Positions 34,601-43,317 of a DNA stretch of 64,000 bases are shown piece after piece. The position numbers were made by a program, and so were the translations under genes. Numbering within the stretch: position 1 is the first letter of the stretch; each line of letters starts with the position of its first letter. The stretch is from an uncultured Christensenellaceae bacterium. GTDB lineage: Bacteria > Bacillota > Clostridia > Christensenellales > UBA3700. The notes under the pieces are model-generated. The model was not told where the DNA came from. It was given only the letters and a program-made list of their open reading frames with translations, and did no database searches. The DNA lies in the NCBI GenBank assembly GCA_944383905.1, contig CALWRI010000001.1, forward strand, positions 87,766 through 151,765, in the 5' to 3' direction.

Positions 34601-37332
34601 AGCGCTTTGAGCTTGGGCGTGGTAAGCGCCACCGTGCGCATATTGAACAGCGGCGTGAGCATACGCGCATACTGACGCAGATGCTTGAGTTCCTGCTCGA
34701 AGACTTCGAGTATCGCCGAGCCTTCCTCGTTCCATTTTTCGTCGAACGTGAAACTGCCCATATGGCGGAACGGCGATTTTTCTATGTCACCGCATTCCTT
34801 TGCGCGGAGCGCAAGCTCCGTGAGTATCTCGATATACTTGCTGAACGTGGACTCGACGAGCTTTTCGTAAAACATACTGTCGATATGCAGACAGTCGCGC
34901 GAATCCTTGTTTTCAAAATACCCCATGATCGCCTGATAAAGCGACACGCCGAGGTATCTCTTGCGGTGGATCGCGTCCAGCTCGCTTTGCAATTTTTCCA
35001 CGCAGGTGTTGATTTCGTGCAGTTTATCGTCGATGTTTCCGCTCTCTTTCTGCGCGTTGAGCGACAGCGTTTTAACTATCTGCGACAGCACGACGTTCTT
35101 GTTCGTCTTATTGCTGTGAAGCTCCAGGCAGAAGTCCCCCAGCCCTATCTGTTGCAGTCTGTTGTGAACGACTGAAAGCGCCGCCATCTTTTCCGCGACG
35201 AAGAGTACGCGACGACCGCGCACGATGTTGTTGGCTATGATGTTGGTTATCGTCTGCGACTTGCCCGTGCCCGGAGGACCGTGCAGGACGAAGCTCTTTG
35301 ACAAGCTGTCGTAGATCGCGCTGTACTGCGAAGAATCCGCCGAGATCGGCAGATACATTCTCTCCTCCGCGGTATACGCTTCGTCGCTGCTTCTCGACGA
35401 AAGATCGAATGCGCCTTCGGGAAGCTCGAGCTTGTTGTTGATGAGCGAGCGTATGATCGGATGTTCTCTGAAACGGTCGGACTTGTATTTGACGTCGTAC
35501 CACAGCTGATAATTCGCAAATGACAGACTCGCGAGGAAGACGTTGGAGAATATCTCCCAGCCCTTTCTGCCCACGACTTCTTTTTTTAGCCTCGCGACGA
35601 CGGAGAGGATATTCTGCTGGCTGTCGAGCGCGACCTCGGAAAGTCCTCTGATGTCCTGGTTGAACTCCTGATACAGGAATTCGAGAAGCGTGCTGTTGAG
35701 CCTGACGTCGTCCGTATTCACGTCGACGGTATACACGGGAGCCGCGACGCCCTTTTTGGACAGCGTAACGGGATAAAGAAGGAGCGGCGCAAACTTGTCT
35801 TCACCGTGTTCGTTTTCCTTCCATTTGAGGAAGCCCGCCGCCATATACAGCGTCGTCGTGCCCGTTTCTTCCTGTATCGAAGTCTCCTTTTTTATCAGTC
35901 TCTGCAACGTAGCGTCGTGGTTTTTCTGATCGTATACGGTGAGAAGCCTCTTGTTCTTGTATTCGTAGGCGACGTAATCCACAAAGGGTTTGAGATAGGA
36001 ATTTCTCTCAAATCCCTCGCCCAGCTTGTCCGTACCCTGCACGCCTTCGGACGGACGGCAGTCGACGGTAAACGATCTGACTTCGGTGAGCGCGCCGACG
36101 AAATCCTCGAGCGACGGCACGAGAAGTTTTACCGCGGTGCGCGAGACCTTGAAGTTGAGAAGCGCGTTTCTCATATCCATATCGAGCAGACGACGCTCCC
36201 ACTGCGTGACGCGGTTTATCTCCTTTTGCCCGCCGATCTCGCCTTTGTATTCCTTGAACTGTCTTGGCGCGACGCTCGTCATGTAGTCCGAACTCTGCAC
36301 AAGGTCGTAGCCCTTGGGACCGTAAACCCTTTCGGGCAACGGGAAGACGTGCATGATGCGCGCGCGTTTGAGATCGACTGCAAAATCGACGCTGTAAGCG
36401 CGTTTGAGCGCAGTCATCGCGTTCTTTTCCGCCTTCTCGAAAGCGACCCCGTCGAACAGATCGCTTATGCATATCATCGTAAATTCGTTGACCCCTCTCT
36501 CCGACTTCTTGACGAGAGCGTCCACGTCGTCGCTGACGGCGTCCTGCGAACATTCGTCGCTCAGATATACGCCGACGTACCATTTGCCCGCCGCGCGCCC
36601 TATCACCGCGTTCTGTCCGTTGGCTTCGATCAAAGAAGCATAGACGAGCGACATCTCGAGAGGCGTCGCTATCCTGCCGGCAAACAGGTCTTTGTGCGAC
36701 TGTATTATCTCGCTGTCTTCCTGTCTGGGCTCCGCCATATCAAAATGCTCGTCTCCGAGCGTGCTGTAACAAGCGGCAAAATAGTTTCTCACACCGTTTC
36801 TGTTGCCGTTGTATCCTACGCAGTGCGCGAGTTTCCAATCCTTGAGTTTGTTGTTTACCTGCGTGATAAGAGTGTTGATCTGCGCGGTCCTTCTGACGAA
36901 AGTGGCGAGCACTTCGGGATTCGCGCCGTAATTGCATTTGTCAAAAGCCGTTACGACCACCTTCGCAACCGCTTTGTCGAGCACTGTCTCGCCCGCAAGC
37001 ACTTCGACCGTGATCTCGCCTTCGACATCGTTGTCAACCGCAACCATGAACAGCGGGGACAGCTTTGCAGTAGCTTCGAATTTAGCGGTGGTGCGCCTGG
37101 GCAAAATGCTCTGTTCTATCGAACAAGGCAACAAAAAATCGGGCTGCGAAGATATCCTGACCGTAAGGTTTTCAATATCCGCACCGCTCGTGTTTTTGAC
37201 GTACAGTCGTTTTATCGGACTCGTATCGTTCTGGATCTGATAATAGCTGACCGCCGCGCCGCATTCGAGAGTTATTTCAACGTCTTTGCGCTGCACGGCT
37301 TCGGTAGCCGCGATCTGATTTTCCTGCTCCAT
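31675..37332 (-). CDS. DUF4011 - SF1 helicase - Vsr/MTES-nuclease-like protein (Hhe-type), 1885 aa
   Basis: Domains in order: an N-terminal beta-rich region (about 15-130), a region of unknown fold (140-340), DUF4011-like (about 375-640; WERRLLDMDMRNALLNF), and an SF1 helicase. The helicase has Walker A GPPGTGKS (685-692), a long insertion (about 770-1250), DEASQ (1296-1300), GDPKQLPP (1320-1327), VQGDERDLI (1487-1495) and NVAVTRAR (1526-1533). A Vsr/MTES-type nuclease-like domain follows (about 1590-1685; FKIDVAVVDP, DRVTMQTKILRKLGW), then DUF3320-like winged helices (1735-1885). In relatives I recall a GIECDG strand after the IDxAV strand; here the matching residues read AVLADS, so the Glu is replaced by Leu. 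The architecture matches the single-gene Hhe defence candidates (helicase, DUF4011, Vsr). It has its own promoter and terminator. Confidence 0.85.
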   Translation of the reverse strand: MEQENQIAATEAVQRKDVEITLECGAAVSYYQIQNDTSPIKRLYVKNTSGADIENLTVRISSQPDFLLPCSIEQSILPRRTTAKFEATAKLSPLFMVAVDNDVEGEITVEVLAGETVLDKAVAKVVVTAFDKCNYGANPEVLATFVRRTAQINTLITQVNNKLKDWKLAHCVGYNGNRNGVRNYFAACYSTLGDEHFDMAEPRQEDSEIIQSHKDLFAGRIATPLEMSLVYASLIEANGQNAVIGRAAGKWYVGVYLSDECSQDAVSDDVDALVKKSERGVNEFTMICISDLFDGVAFEKAEKNAMTALKRAYSVDFAVDLKRARIMHVFPLPERVYGPKGYDLVQSSDYMTSVAPRQFKEYKGEIGGQKEINRVTQWERRLLDMDMRNALLNFKVSRTAVKLLVPSLEDFVGALTEVRSFTVDCRPSEGVQGTDKLGEGFERNSYLKPFVDYVAYEYKNKRLLTVYDQKNHDATLQRLIKKETSIQEETGTTTLYMAAGFLKWKENEHGEDKFAPLLLYPVTLSKKGVAAPVYTVDVNTDDVRLNSTLLEFLYQEFNQDIRGLSEVALDSQQNILSVVARLKKEVVGRKGWEIFSNVFLASLSFANYQLWYDVKYKSDRFREHPIIRSLINNKLELPEGAFDLSSRSSDEAYTAEERMYLPISADSSQYSAIYDSLSKSFVLHGPPGTGKSQTITNIIANNIVRGRRVLFVAEKMAALSVVHNRLQQIGLGDFCLELHSNKTNKNVVLSQIVKTLSLNAQKESGNIDDKLHEINTCVEKLQSELDAIHRKRYLGVSLYQAIMGYFENKDSRDCLHIDSMFYEKLVESTFSKYIEILTELALRAKECGDIEKSPFRHMGSFTFDEKWNEEGSAILEVFEQELKHLRQYARMLTPLFNMRTVALTTPKLKALYRICKSFDSECVRRYFAFAAKGKNPHGIVDSYIEARVKADNMIAEYTSRYGIYPSGLEIGEIADAAKTGVFSRAVKKVTPPELDKKERTVFAEFLLKCEQTRDVFERRSQELSDIFGIKSGDRMTLDSYADQIAALYENGKQLYAEFNDNVFEDSCAALTKYGASNSYTKFYMYAYESCARAEAAFCRVFNTSGYSGGNDLNAKVEYVNSLQKNFGFIPNWCKYQEMVEKCRKSGLDFVLEPLADGEISAMEVLSCFKKCVYYNFIRSELLLDDVLCQFSGLNLEEVAARFKELSEEYERQTRKLLYEKLVEAVPGPDTEGEHNLERVLLLRAEKSNMKGTTLRGLFSKIPHILASCCPCMLMSPTSVTQFLDIDMDKFDLVIFDEASQLPTCKAVGCIARGKNVIVVGDPKQLPPTTFFNVDYKDDEHYEVEDLDSILDDCLALGMPENHLLWHYRSLHESLIAFSNAMYYGNTLLTFPSPNELNSKVSFRYVDGIYERGGLKCNKKEGDELVSEVIRRLKDPSERKYSIGIVTFNIAQQNYIENELTRRLHENGLDAAAYDREEPVFVKNLENVQGDERDLILFSVGYAPDKNGKLSLNFGPINQSGGYKRLNVAVTRARNEMVVFSGISGHMIDLSRTNSKGVEGLKAFLEYAERGREMLAINSKDIADRGCGIGELLAKELKDRGIVCDYNVGVSDFKIDVAVVDPKNKNRYVLAVLADSENSCKLRGVKDRVTMQTKILRKLGWNVYQLWTVNYYNNPRREITKIKDYVTALTQKKVLSKKVVKDVLAKYRVPYKAFTVKPLTKPGTDFVLDIASEDKIKERIRAIIDRESPIEEHYLLDKLAAIYNVPGTAKKAIAQLAEYVGAFDGFRKEIEGKAFYVDKPVETFRPSDEKIKRDITKIYPDEIIAAVKCAIETNVGLTRDAVVKEVIALFGYGKKTKAVADWIDKAIEAALDEKQLMITVDGIITT

Positions 37333-37425
37333 AATCTTCTCCTTTTCGAGATCGGGACACTCCTGCCCTCGTCAAAATACGGACTTGCCGTCCGCTCCAA
37401 ACCAAAATTCCTGAATCACAAATAT

Positions 37426-37454
37426 ATTATATCAAATATTTCGCGCGTTGACAA
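37426..37454 (-). promoter_or_regulatory. Promoter of the helicase-nuclease gene (TTGTCA-17-TATAAT)
   Basis: Minus-strand TTGTCA (37454-37449) and TATAAT (37431-37426) are 17 bases apart with TGA just before the -10. The leader is about 90 nt and AAGGAG lies before the ATG. Confidence 0.75.
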
Positions 37455-37571
37455 TACAATATAAAAAGCGCCCTGTCTTTTCCATACGCCTTATTTGACA
37501 TCGATTTTACGTTTTGTCCAAAAAAATTTGAGACTGCGGTTTTTTGCAGTCAAAAAGCCAAACTTTTCGCA

Positions 37572-37600
37572 CAAAAAAACGACCCCCGAAAGGGTCGTTT
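37572..37600 (-). terminator. Terminator of the beta-helix lipoprotein gene
   Basis: On the minus strand ACGACCC and GGGTCGT enclose a short TTTCGGG-type loop and run into TTTTTTTG. Confidence 0.85.
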
Positions 37601-37624
37601 TGTTTTTTTGATCAAAGCGTCGGA

Positions 37625-38971
37625 TTACTCTCTGCCGTGGATAAGCTCATAGCTCAACGCGGTATTGTCGTCTACGCTTTCGGTCGGCTCGATCGTGATG
37701 TTGGTCTTGTCAATGCCGTAAAGGAGACAGGTGTGAGCAATGGTAGAAGCTATGCCCGGGAGCGGGAAGGACTTCTGAACGAGACCTACGCCGGCAGCTC
37801 CGTTGACTTTGGATTTGTTTGCGCTAAGGTCGGCGGTAGCGAGGACAACTATTCCGAAATGAACGTAATCCTTGCCGTCGGCACCCTTGGAGAAGTAGCC
37901 GTTGTATTCATCCTTGCCGAGCTCGCTCTGAACGAGAGAGTTGACTGCGCCGACATACCAGCCTTCGGTAGCGGGCATAAGTTTTGCGGTGTCTCTGCTC
38001 TTCCAGTTGTAGATGTCGACGAAACCTTCGAGGTTGAGCGTGCAGTAACCGTTGTCGTTCTTGACCTGTGTCCATCCGCAGAGGATGATGCCGCAGACGA
38101 CGGAGTTTGCGAATACGGAATTCTTGACGGTAAGAGTTGCGCCGTCGACCGCGCCGGTTTCCGCAGCGAGAAGCGCGTCTGCGCCGTTTCTCATAACGGT
38201 GCCTTCAATGGTACAATCCGCACCCTTGAGGTAAACCATCTTCTGGGAGTTCTCGAGTATGCAGTGTTTGACCGTAAGCTTGGGGCGCTTGCTGTTGTCG
38301 TTGTTGGTCGCGTCGATGAGCTGTCCGTAACCTTCGCAGTTCTCGAGGACTACCGCCTCATCTTCGCCGTACATTCTGCCGTAAATGAACAGATCCTGGA
38401 AAACCGCCTCGTTGTTGTCTCTTACGGTGAAACCGTGATTGCCGCGGTTGTCAACGTTGCCCTTGACGATGCTGTTGACGTTGACGTACTTCGCATTGCC
38501 GTAGAAAATGCTGTTGAGTACGTTGCAGGAGGTCTTTCCTTCAGACGTGATGTTGTCCTGGAAAACGACGTTCTTGGAAGCCTTGACAGCCTCGGTCAGA
38601 CCCGCCCAGTCGGTGACGTTGACGCCGTTCACAGCGTGCATCTTGAGGGTAACGGTGCCGTCAGCCTGGATATTCTCCGCTTCGGGATCCTCGGGCTTGT
38701 ACTTGAGCGTGAAATCGCCGGTGGCGTTTACCGTGAGGATCGTCTCATTGAGCGTAGCGTTTGTCGCAGTCAGCTCATATTCGCTGCCGGGAAGCGCAAC
38801 GGACAGATCGACCGTGCCTTCGGTACCGACGTAATAGTTGCCTTCCATGAGCATCGTGAGTTCTTCACATTCGACAACCGTTCTGGTCTTGTCTTTGCAC
38901 GCAACTGCCGCAAAGCACATCGTGCCGATGATTGCCACTACCAACAATGCCAATACAACTTTTTTCTTCAT
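37625..38971 (-). CDS. Secreted lipoprotein with right-handed beta-helix-like repeats
   Basis: 448 aa from the ATG at 38971, which has TAAGGAGG upstream. The signal peptide ends in CFAAVAC, giving Cys at about residue 25 as the likely lipidation site. Residues about 40-120 form an immunoglobulin-like segment. From WAGLTEAVKASKNVVFQDNI on, the chain shows short beta-strand repeats with Asn turns (YGQLIDATNN, LTVKHCILENSQ, LTVKNSVFANSV), as in pectate-lyase-like beta-helices. No catalytic signature is obvious, so it may bind or display rather than cleave. It has a single-gene transcript with its own promoter and terminator. Confidence 0.75.
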   Translation of the reverse strand: MKKKVVLALLVVAIIGTMCFAAVACKDKTRTVVECEELTMLMEGNYYVGTEGTVDLSVALPGSEYELTATNATLNETILTVNATGDFTLKYKPEDPEAENIQADGTVTLKMHAVNGVNVTDWAGLTEAVKASKNVVFQDNITSEGKTSCNVLNSIFYGNAKYVNVNSIVKGNVDNRGNHGFTVRDNNEAVFQDLFIYGRMYGEDEAVVLENCEGYGQLIDATNNDNSKRPKLTVKHCILENSQKMVYLKGADCTIEGTVMRNGADALLAAETGAVDGATLTVKNSVFANSVVCGIILCGWTQVKNDNGYCTLNLEGFVDIYNWKSRDTAKLMPATEGWYVGAVNSLVQSELGKDEYNGYFSKGADGKDYVHFGIVVLATADLSANKSKVNGAAGVGLVQKSFPLPGIASTIAHTCLLYGIDKTNITIEPTESVDDNTALSYELIHGRE

Positions 38972-39094
38972 AATATCCTCCTTAAAGATATCCATCATTT
39001 GTCGGTATGCCCGACCTTTGTCTCAAAGTTGAAAACAGATCCGAAAAGAGACAACACTACACATAGCCGTCCAAAGACCTGCTTAACCATTTAC

Positions 39095-39122
39095 AGTATA
39101 GCACAATTAACCAAAATGGCAA
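39095..39122 (-). promoter_or_regulatory. Promoter of the beta-helix lipoprotein gene (TTGCCA-16-TATACT, extended -10)
   Basis: Minus-strand TTGCCA (39122-39117), a 16-base spacer, TG two bases before, and TATACT (39100-39095). The leader of about 115 nt contains a small GTCGG/CCGAC hairpin near 39000-39016. Confidence 0.7.
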
Positions 39123-39223
39123 GCGTTATGCACAATATAGTGGTCTATATTTTACATTTGCCAACCATTTTATACACATTTGTGCATTATTTAGATATAA
39201 TTATAACAGTTAGAAAACAGAAA

Positions 39224-39249
39224 TACAAAAGCGGAGCCTGCGCTCCGCT
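39224..39249 (-). terminator. Terminator of the polysaccharide operon
   Basis: On the minus strand GCGGAGC (39248-39242) and GCTCCGC (39237-39231) enclose a four-base loop, followed by TTTTGTATTT. It lies just beyond the tagD remnant. Confidence 0.85.
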
Positions 39250-39266
39250 GTATGGCGATTTTGAGA

Positions 39267-39527
39267 TCACTTTTTGTCTCCGAGATCCTTCTTGATCTGC
39301 GTCGTGGATATTTCCGGCGTGCGCGGCAGATAGACGACCTCGCAATAGTCCTTGAGAAAATCAAACTTGCCCTTCCAATCGTCGCCCATGACGAATACGT
39401 CCACCTTGAATTCTTTGACGTCGCTTATTTTCTGTTCCCAGCACGTCTCCTCGATCACGAGATCGACGCAACGGAGCGCTTCGAGCATCTTTTTGCGTTC
39501 GGTGAAGGAAAAAACTTTTGTGAAAAA
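39267..39527 (-). pseudogene. tagD: 5'-truncated glycerol-3-phosphate cytidylyltransferase (TagD-like) remnant
   Basis: The frame from 39527 to 39267 encodes only the last 86 residues of a TagD-like cytidylyltransferase. It opens with FSFTERKKMLEALRCVD, which matches mid-protein sequence of about 130-residue TagD enzymes, and keeps GDDWKGKFD and the RTPEISTTQIK motif. The first 45 or so residues, with the nucleotide-binding GTFD and HxGH, are missing; a TGA lies in frame at 39530-39528. An internal ATG at 39488 could still be translated but could not give an active enzyme. TagD normally makes CDP-glycerol for teichoic acids. The break falls 18 bases from the end of the neighbouring polysaccharide gene. 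Confidence 0.85.
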
Positions 39528-39545
39528 TCACTGCTATTCAAACTC

Positions 39546-40724
39546 TTATGCCTTTGCAATTTTCTTAAGTTTATTTCTCAAAGGAGCAGGCAAAAATCTC
39601 AACAATCTGCCTATCTTCGCATTAAACATATATTTGTTTTTCTTGCAGGTCCCGATAAAATCTCCGACAGCTGAAGACCTGAAAGCTTTTACTGAATTAT
39701 TGTTGCATTTCGTGGGTGCCACAAGATTTGGATTCCGCTTTATCGCATCCGCAAAGTCGTAATCTTTTATTTTTACTCCCGTAAAATTATCAATAACAGC
39801 CTGACCTTTTACCGTATTTGCAAGCACTAAAGAAACGCCTTTTTCAAATTCCCATTCTTCTCCGAGTTTCTCTCCTCCCCACAAATCTCCGATAGTAAGA
39901 TCTGCGGTCCTTTTTTCGGAGGCAAAAACGCAGGAATAGCAAGAGTCCATAAACATTACCTTTTTACTGTATGCCAACATCCACGGATTCTGCCAGGTTT
40001 TGAGAGCCTTCGTCCTGCCGTTTTCGAAAACGATCTCGGAAACGTAAAAATCTCCTTTCCCGTCCTTGATACGCATTTTTACTGTCTTGACTTTGTTTTT
40101 ATATTTTTTCTCTACTCCCCTGACAAAGCTGTCGAACAGTGCCTGTCCGGGAACGCCGTGACAAACCAATTCCACCGTAAAGAGGTTATCGTAATCTTTG
40201 CCGAGAAAACTTTTCAAAGCAGCGACCTGGCACGGCGTCCCCGAAAACAGGACCTTGCTCCCGCTTTCAACCCTGTCTTTTATAGAATGCCATATCCCGA
40301 GCGTATCGCTTTTTATATATTTTGATTTTTTGAATTTTCCTGCTTCTTCAATATTCGAAGCCTCGGAGTGGACAACCGAGCATCCCGACATTTCAGCCCC
40401 GTAAATATAAGTGTTGTCATCGCACACCGCATCCATTATAGCGCTGAATGCCCCTCCGGAAGACGATTCCGCTCTCTTTTTCTCATCATCGAGAATAAGA
40501 GCGTATGACTTTTCGCAAGTGTTCTGTTTTAACGATTCGGCATTAATCAAAGGACACGCTTTTTCGCATTTTTTACAATTTATGCATTCCTCTTTGTTCA
40601 CGACCGGATACGGGATACCACACTCATCCTTTTCATATGTGATACATTTTTTCGGACAAACCTGAGCGCAAACTCCGCACGAACAACAATCTTTTTTATC
40701 GGAAGTAATAAAATAATTCATCAT
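39546..40724 (-). CDS. FrhB-like iron-sulfur flavoprotein of the polysaccharide locus, copy 1
   Basis: 392 aa. Two ferredoxin-type motifs open the chain: CCSCGVCAQVCPKKC (residues about 13-27) and CINCKKCEKACP (about 47-58). Then come SSSGGAFSA, SGTPCQVAAL and CHGVPG, typical of the coenzyme F420 hydrogenase/dehydrogenase beta-subunit family, and CYSCVFASEKRTADLTIGDLWGG near residue 260. Members in capsule and exopolysaccharide loci are usually next to polysaccharide pyruvyl transferases, as here; their reaction is not known. The last gene of the operon, 8 bases from the flippase. The sequence is AT-richer than the flanking host-like genes. Confidence 0.88.
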   Translation of the reverse strand: MMNYFITSDKKDCCSCGVCAQVCPKKCITYEKDECGIPYPVVNKEECINCKKCEKACPLINAESLKQNTCEKSYALILDDEKKRAESSSGGAFSAIMDAVCDDNTYIYGAEMSGCSVVHSEASNIEEAGKFKKSKYIKSDTLGIWHSIKDRVESGSKVLFSGTPCQVAALKSFLGKDYDNLFTVELVCHGVPGQALFDSFVRGVEKKYKNKVKTVKMRIKDGKGDFYVSEIVFENGRTKALKTWQNPWMLAYSKKVMFMDSCYSCVFASEKRTADLTIGDLWGGEKLGEEWEFEKGVSLVLANTVKGQAVIDNFTGVKIKDYDFADAIKRNPNLVAPTKCNNNSVKAFRSSAVGDFIGTCKKNKYMFNAKIGRLLRFLPAPLRNKLKKIAKA

Positions 40725-40732
40725 CTTCTCCG

Positions 40733-42262
40733 TTATACTTTTTTTTGCCTTACTTTTATTTTGTTGAAAAGTTTTTCAAAAGGTTTTCTGATCAGATTCT
40801 TTTCGTAATCGTTCATTACGAGAACCCAGCATACCAAAGCGTAAACGACGGTATAACCTATGATCTTCAACAACAAATACATCCAACCTTCGGTTTGAAT
40901 AAGACCGTTGACAAACCAACCGAAAAATGCCACTATTACCAATGCCAAAAATATAGGTAACAAGGATTTGAAAAGCCCGCCGATATTCAGTTGCGCTTTC
41001 TTTTTGTAAATTATGTTCAAATATATCACATAACCGAAGAAATAAGCAAAAGCCGTACCGACCGAACAGCCTATCGCGCCGAATTTAGGCACAAGAGCAA
41101 CCGAAATACACACTCCGATTATAGAGAAGATTATAGTTAGAGATCTCCACTTGTGCTGTTGCTTTGCCTGAAGCACCAGAATGCCCGCGTTTTCGACGTT
41201 AGATATAAACGTCGCGCTCAACAAAATGATAGCGATATAAAAAGCGTCGATATTTTCTTGTCCTGCCCACAGAACGACAAACTCTTTGCCGAACACAATA
41301 AATCCCGTAAATACGAGCCCGAGCACGAGACACTGTATCCTGCCCACCTTCTTGAAAATTGCGTTGATGGTTACGTCTCCCGCTTCTCCTTTTGCCACCA
41401 ATACGGAAAACTGCGGATAAAATACGTTGGATACGTTATAAGAAAATTGCATAAACGCGCTTGCAATATAAACCCCTGACGACAACGTCGCCACCAGATT
41501 CGTACCCTCCATTATACCCAAAACGGTTTTCCCCGCCTGCCAATTCAATTCGTTTATTATCGTATTTATGAATATAAAGAACGAAAAAGCAAACAGGTTT
41601 TTCAAAAGCGACCTGTCGAAGCCGTGAGATTTGAATTTGGTCTTTATTTTGAATTTCACATACAAAAATTGCGTTACTACGACAAGCAGATTTACCGCCA
41701 TCTGAACGACGACGACCGTAAGAGCGCTGGGCAACTCCATGACAAGCATGATCACCAATACGGGTTGAAGTATTGCCGACACCACTCTCAATCCTTTGCT
41801 GAACAAAAATTTTTCTTCCGCTTCGACTATAGCTTTGTTCGTATAAGAAGGAATCGTAATCAGGACGTTTGCGATCAACACGATAAATATCATTTTGCCT
41901 TCTGCCAATTCTTCCGGAGAAAGTTTCGGATAAATGTCTCCAAGCAAAAAGTATACTACCACTCCGACAACCAGAACCACCGCGTCAACGATAAAGAACA
42001 ATATTCGTGCCCAGAAAAGCATATTCTGCATTTTTTCCGTCTCGCCTCTTGCCTTGTACAGACAATAATGGCGTGTGACGGCATTGCTCAAACCGAAATC
42101 GAAGATAGCGGCATACGAAACAAATGCTCCCAGCAACTGATATAATCCGTATTCTCCCTGCCCCAAATATTTAAGTAGCAAAGGGACGTACAAGAAATTT
42201 GAAATTATATTTATTCCTATAGAAGTATAGGATAAAATGACACCTGCTTTTCTTTGATTCAT
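40733..42262 (-). CDS. wzx: Polysaccharide flippase, Wzx/MATE-like
   Basis: 509 aa with about 12-14 membrane helices spread over the whole chain, starting SYTSIGINIISNFLYVPLLLKYLG, the characteristic opening of oligosaccharide flippases, followed by GQGEYGLYQLLGAFVSY. A basic C-terminal tail ends the protein. It should move lipid-linked repeat units across the membrane for the Wzy polymerase. The ATG overlaps the stop of the upstream pyruvyl transferase by four bases. Confidence 0.92.
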   Translation of the reverse strand: MNQRKAGVILSYTSIGINIISNFLYVPLLLKYLGQGEYGLYQLLGAFVSYAAIFDFGLSNAVTRHYCLYKARGETEKMQNMLFWARILFFIVDAVVLVVGVVVYFLLGDIYPKLSPEELAEGKMIFIVLIANVLITIPSYTNKAIVEAEEKFLFSKGLRVVSAILQPVLVIMLVMELPSALTVVVVQMAVNLLVVVTQFLYVKFKIKTKFKSHGFDRSLLKNLFAFSFFIFINTIINELNWQAGKTVLGIMEGTNLVATLSSGVYIASAFMQFSYNVSNVFYPQFSVLVAKGEAGDVTINAIFKKVGRIQCLVLGLVFTGFIVFGKEFVVLWAGQENIDAFYIAIILLSATFISNVENAGILVLQAKQQHKWRSLTIIFSIIGVCISVALVPKFGAIGCSVGTAFAYFFGYVIYLNIIYKKKAQLNIGGLFKSLLPIFLALVIVAFFGWFVNGLIQTEGWMYLLLKIIGYTVVYALVCWVLVMNDYEKNLIRKPFEKLFNKIKVRQKKV

Positions 42263-43317
42263 TTTTTCAAAATCTCCCGTATTACCTCATACGATCTGTC
42301 ACGTTTTTCATCCAACAATCCGTTTACTTTTTTGTAATCGATCCTTCCGTCAGGAAGAATCTCGTCTTTTATTATTCTATCACACAAATCGAAAGCCTTC
42401 AACACGTCGGTCAATCTCGAATTTACGTTGCCCATTTTCAACAATTCGACATAAAACTCTTTGTTGAAATTTATAGAAAAGACCGTCCCGTGAAACGAAT
42501 TCGTAAAAACTTTTTCCGCATCCATAAAAAGTCTGACAAATTCTCCCGGTCCCGCTCCGAAGATGTTTTTCCCCGCAACAAGGTTGTCCAACGGCGGTTT
42601 TATCGAGATAAGTTGCGCGCCTATGCGTTTGGCTTCTTTCTTTGCAACTCTTATAAGCGACTTCGATCTCCCCATCTGATAGACGAGTACATATTTTTTC
42701 TTCAATGTTTTCGGAGCCGCAACTTTCTCCCACTCATCCTTTGTCAACAATAAAGTCGGATCAAGCACGACCGTGCTTTCGATACCGAGCTCGTCCGATA
42801 AAAGTTTTTTAGCTGTCTCTTCTCTGACGCTTATCTCACCTTTGAAACTTGCGAGAGCCTTTTTCATGGCCTCTTTGCCGTCCTCAACAAGCGAAGTCGC
42901 TCCTATACTCGCGGCATAGCTGTTCTTTTTTTCATCGTCGTTGACGAAATCCAAAAAATAACGCATATTACCTTTTATCAATTTGATATTCCAGACCTGA
43001 TCGCTGCCTACGACAAACTTATCGAATTCACTGTTTGCCTGCGCTATCGTTTCATCTGTATACGCATTACTTAAATCGAAATTTGCATCTTTAAACGCCG
43101 CGTTCCTTTTCTTCCCGCCGCTGATATTCACCAGAAATTTCCTGATCGAGGCGTTGATTTTCGATACGATCGGACTTCTACTTTTTATCTTTTTTTCATG
43201 ATAATCGATTATCTTGCAGTCAACCCCTTCTTTTTTTATGCTCTCTTGCAGAGCATAAGCCTGAAGCGTCGCTCCGTAATTAGAAGTGTTTTGAAAAGTC
43301 AATATTCCTATTCTCAT
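42259..43317 (-). CDS. Polysaccharide pyruvyl transferase family protein, copy 1
   Basis: 352 aa. The family opening RIGILTFQNTSNYGATLQAYAL is followed by VVGSDQVWN (about residue 97), SYAASIG, ISVREE, VVLDPTLLL and FTNSFHGTVFSINF. Family enzymes add pyruvate ketals from phosphoenolpyruvate to sugars, making the polymer acidic, though distant members may do other transfers. An AAGGAGA site precedes the ATG, and its start overlaps the polymerase gene end by 38 bases. It is the most divergent of the three copies here. Confidence 0.9.
   Translation of the reverse strand: MRIGILTFQNTSNYGATLQAYALQESIKKEGVDCKIIDYHEKKIKSRSPIVSKINASIRKFLVNISGGKKRNAAFKDANFDLSNAYTDETIAQANSEFDKFVVGSDQVWNIKLIKGNMRYFLDFVNDDEKKNSYAASIGATSLVEDGKEAMKKALASFKGEISVREETAKKLLSDELGIESTVVLDPTLLLTKDEWEKVAAPKTLKKKYVLVYQMGRSKSLIRVAKKEAKRIGAQLISIKPPLDNLVAGKNIFGAGPGEFVRLFMDAEKVFTNSFHGTVFSINFNKEFYVELLKMGNVNSRLTDVLKAFDLCDRIIKDEILPDGRIDYKKVNGLLDEKRDRSYEVIREILKK

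Noticed and set aside
37625..38971. Beta-helix lipoprotein as a pectate lyase
   Set aside because: The repeat pattern fits a beta-helix, but no calcium-binding Asp cluster or catalytic Arg motif can be identified.
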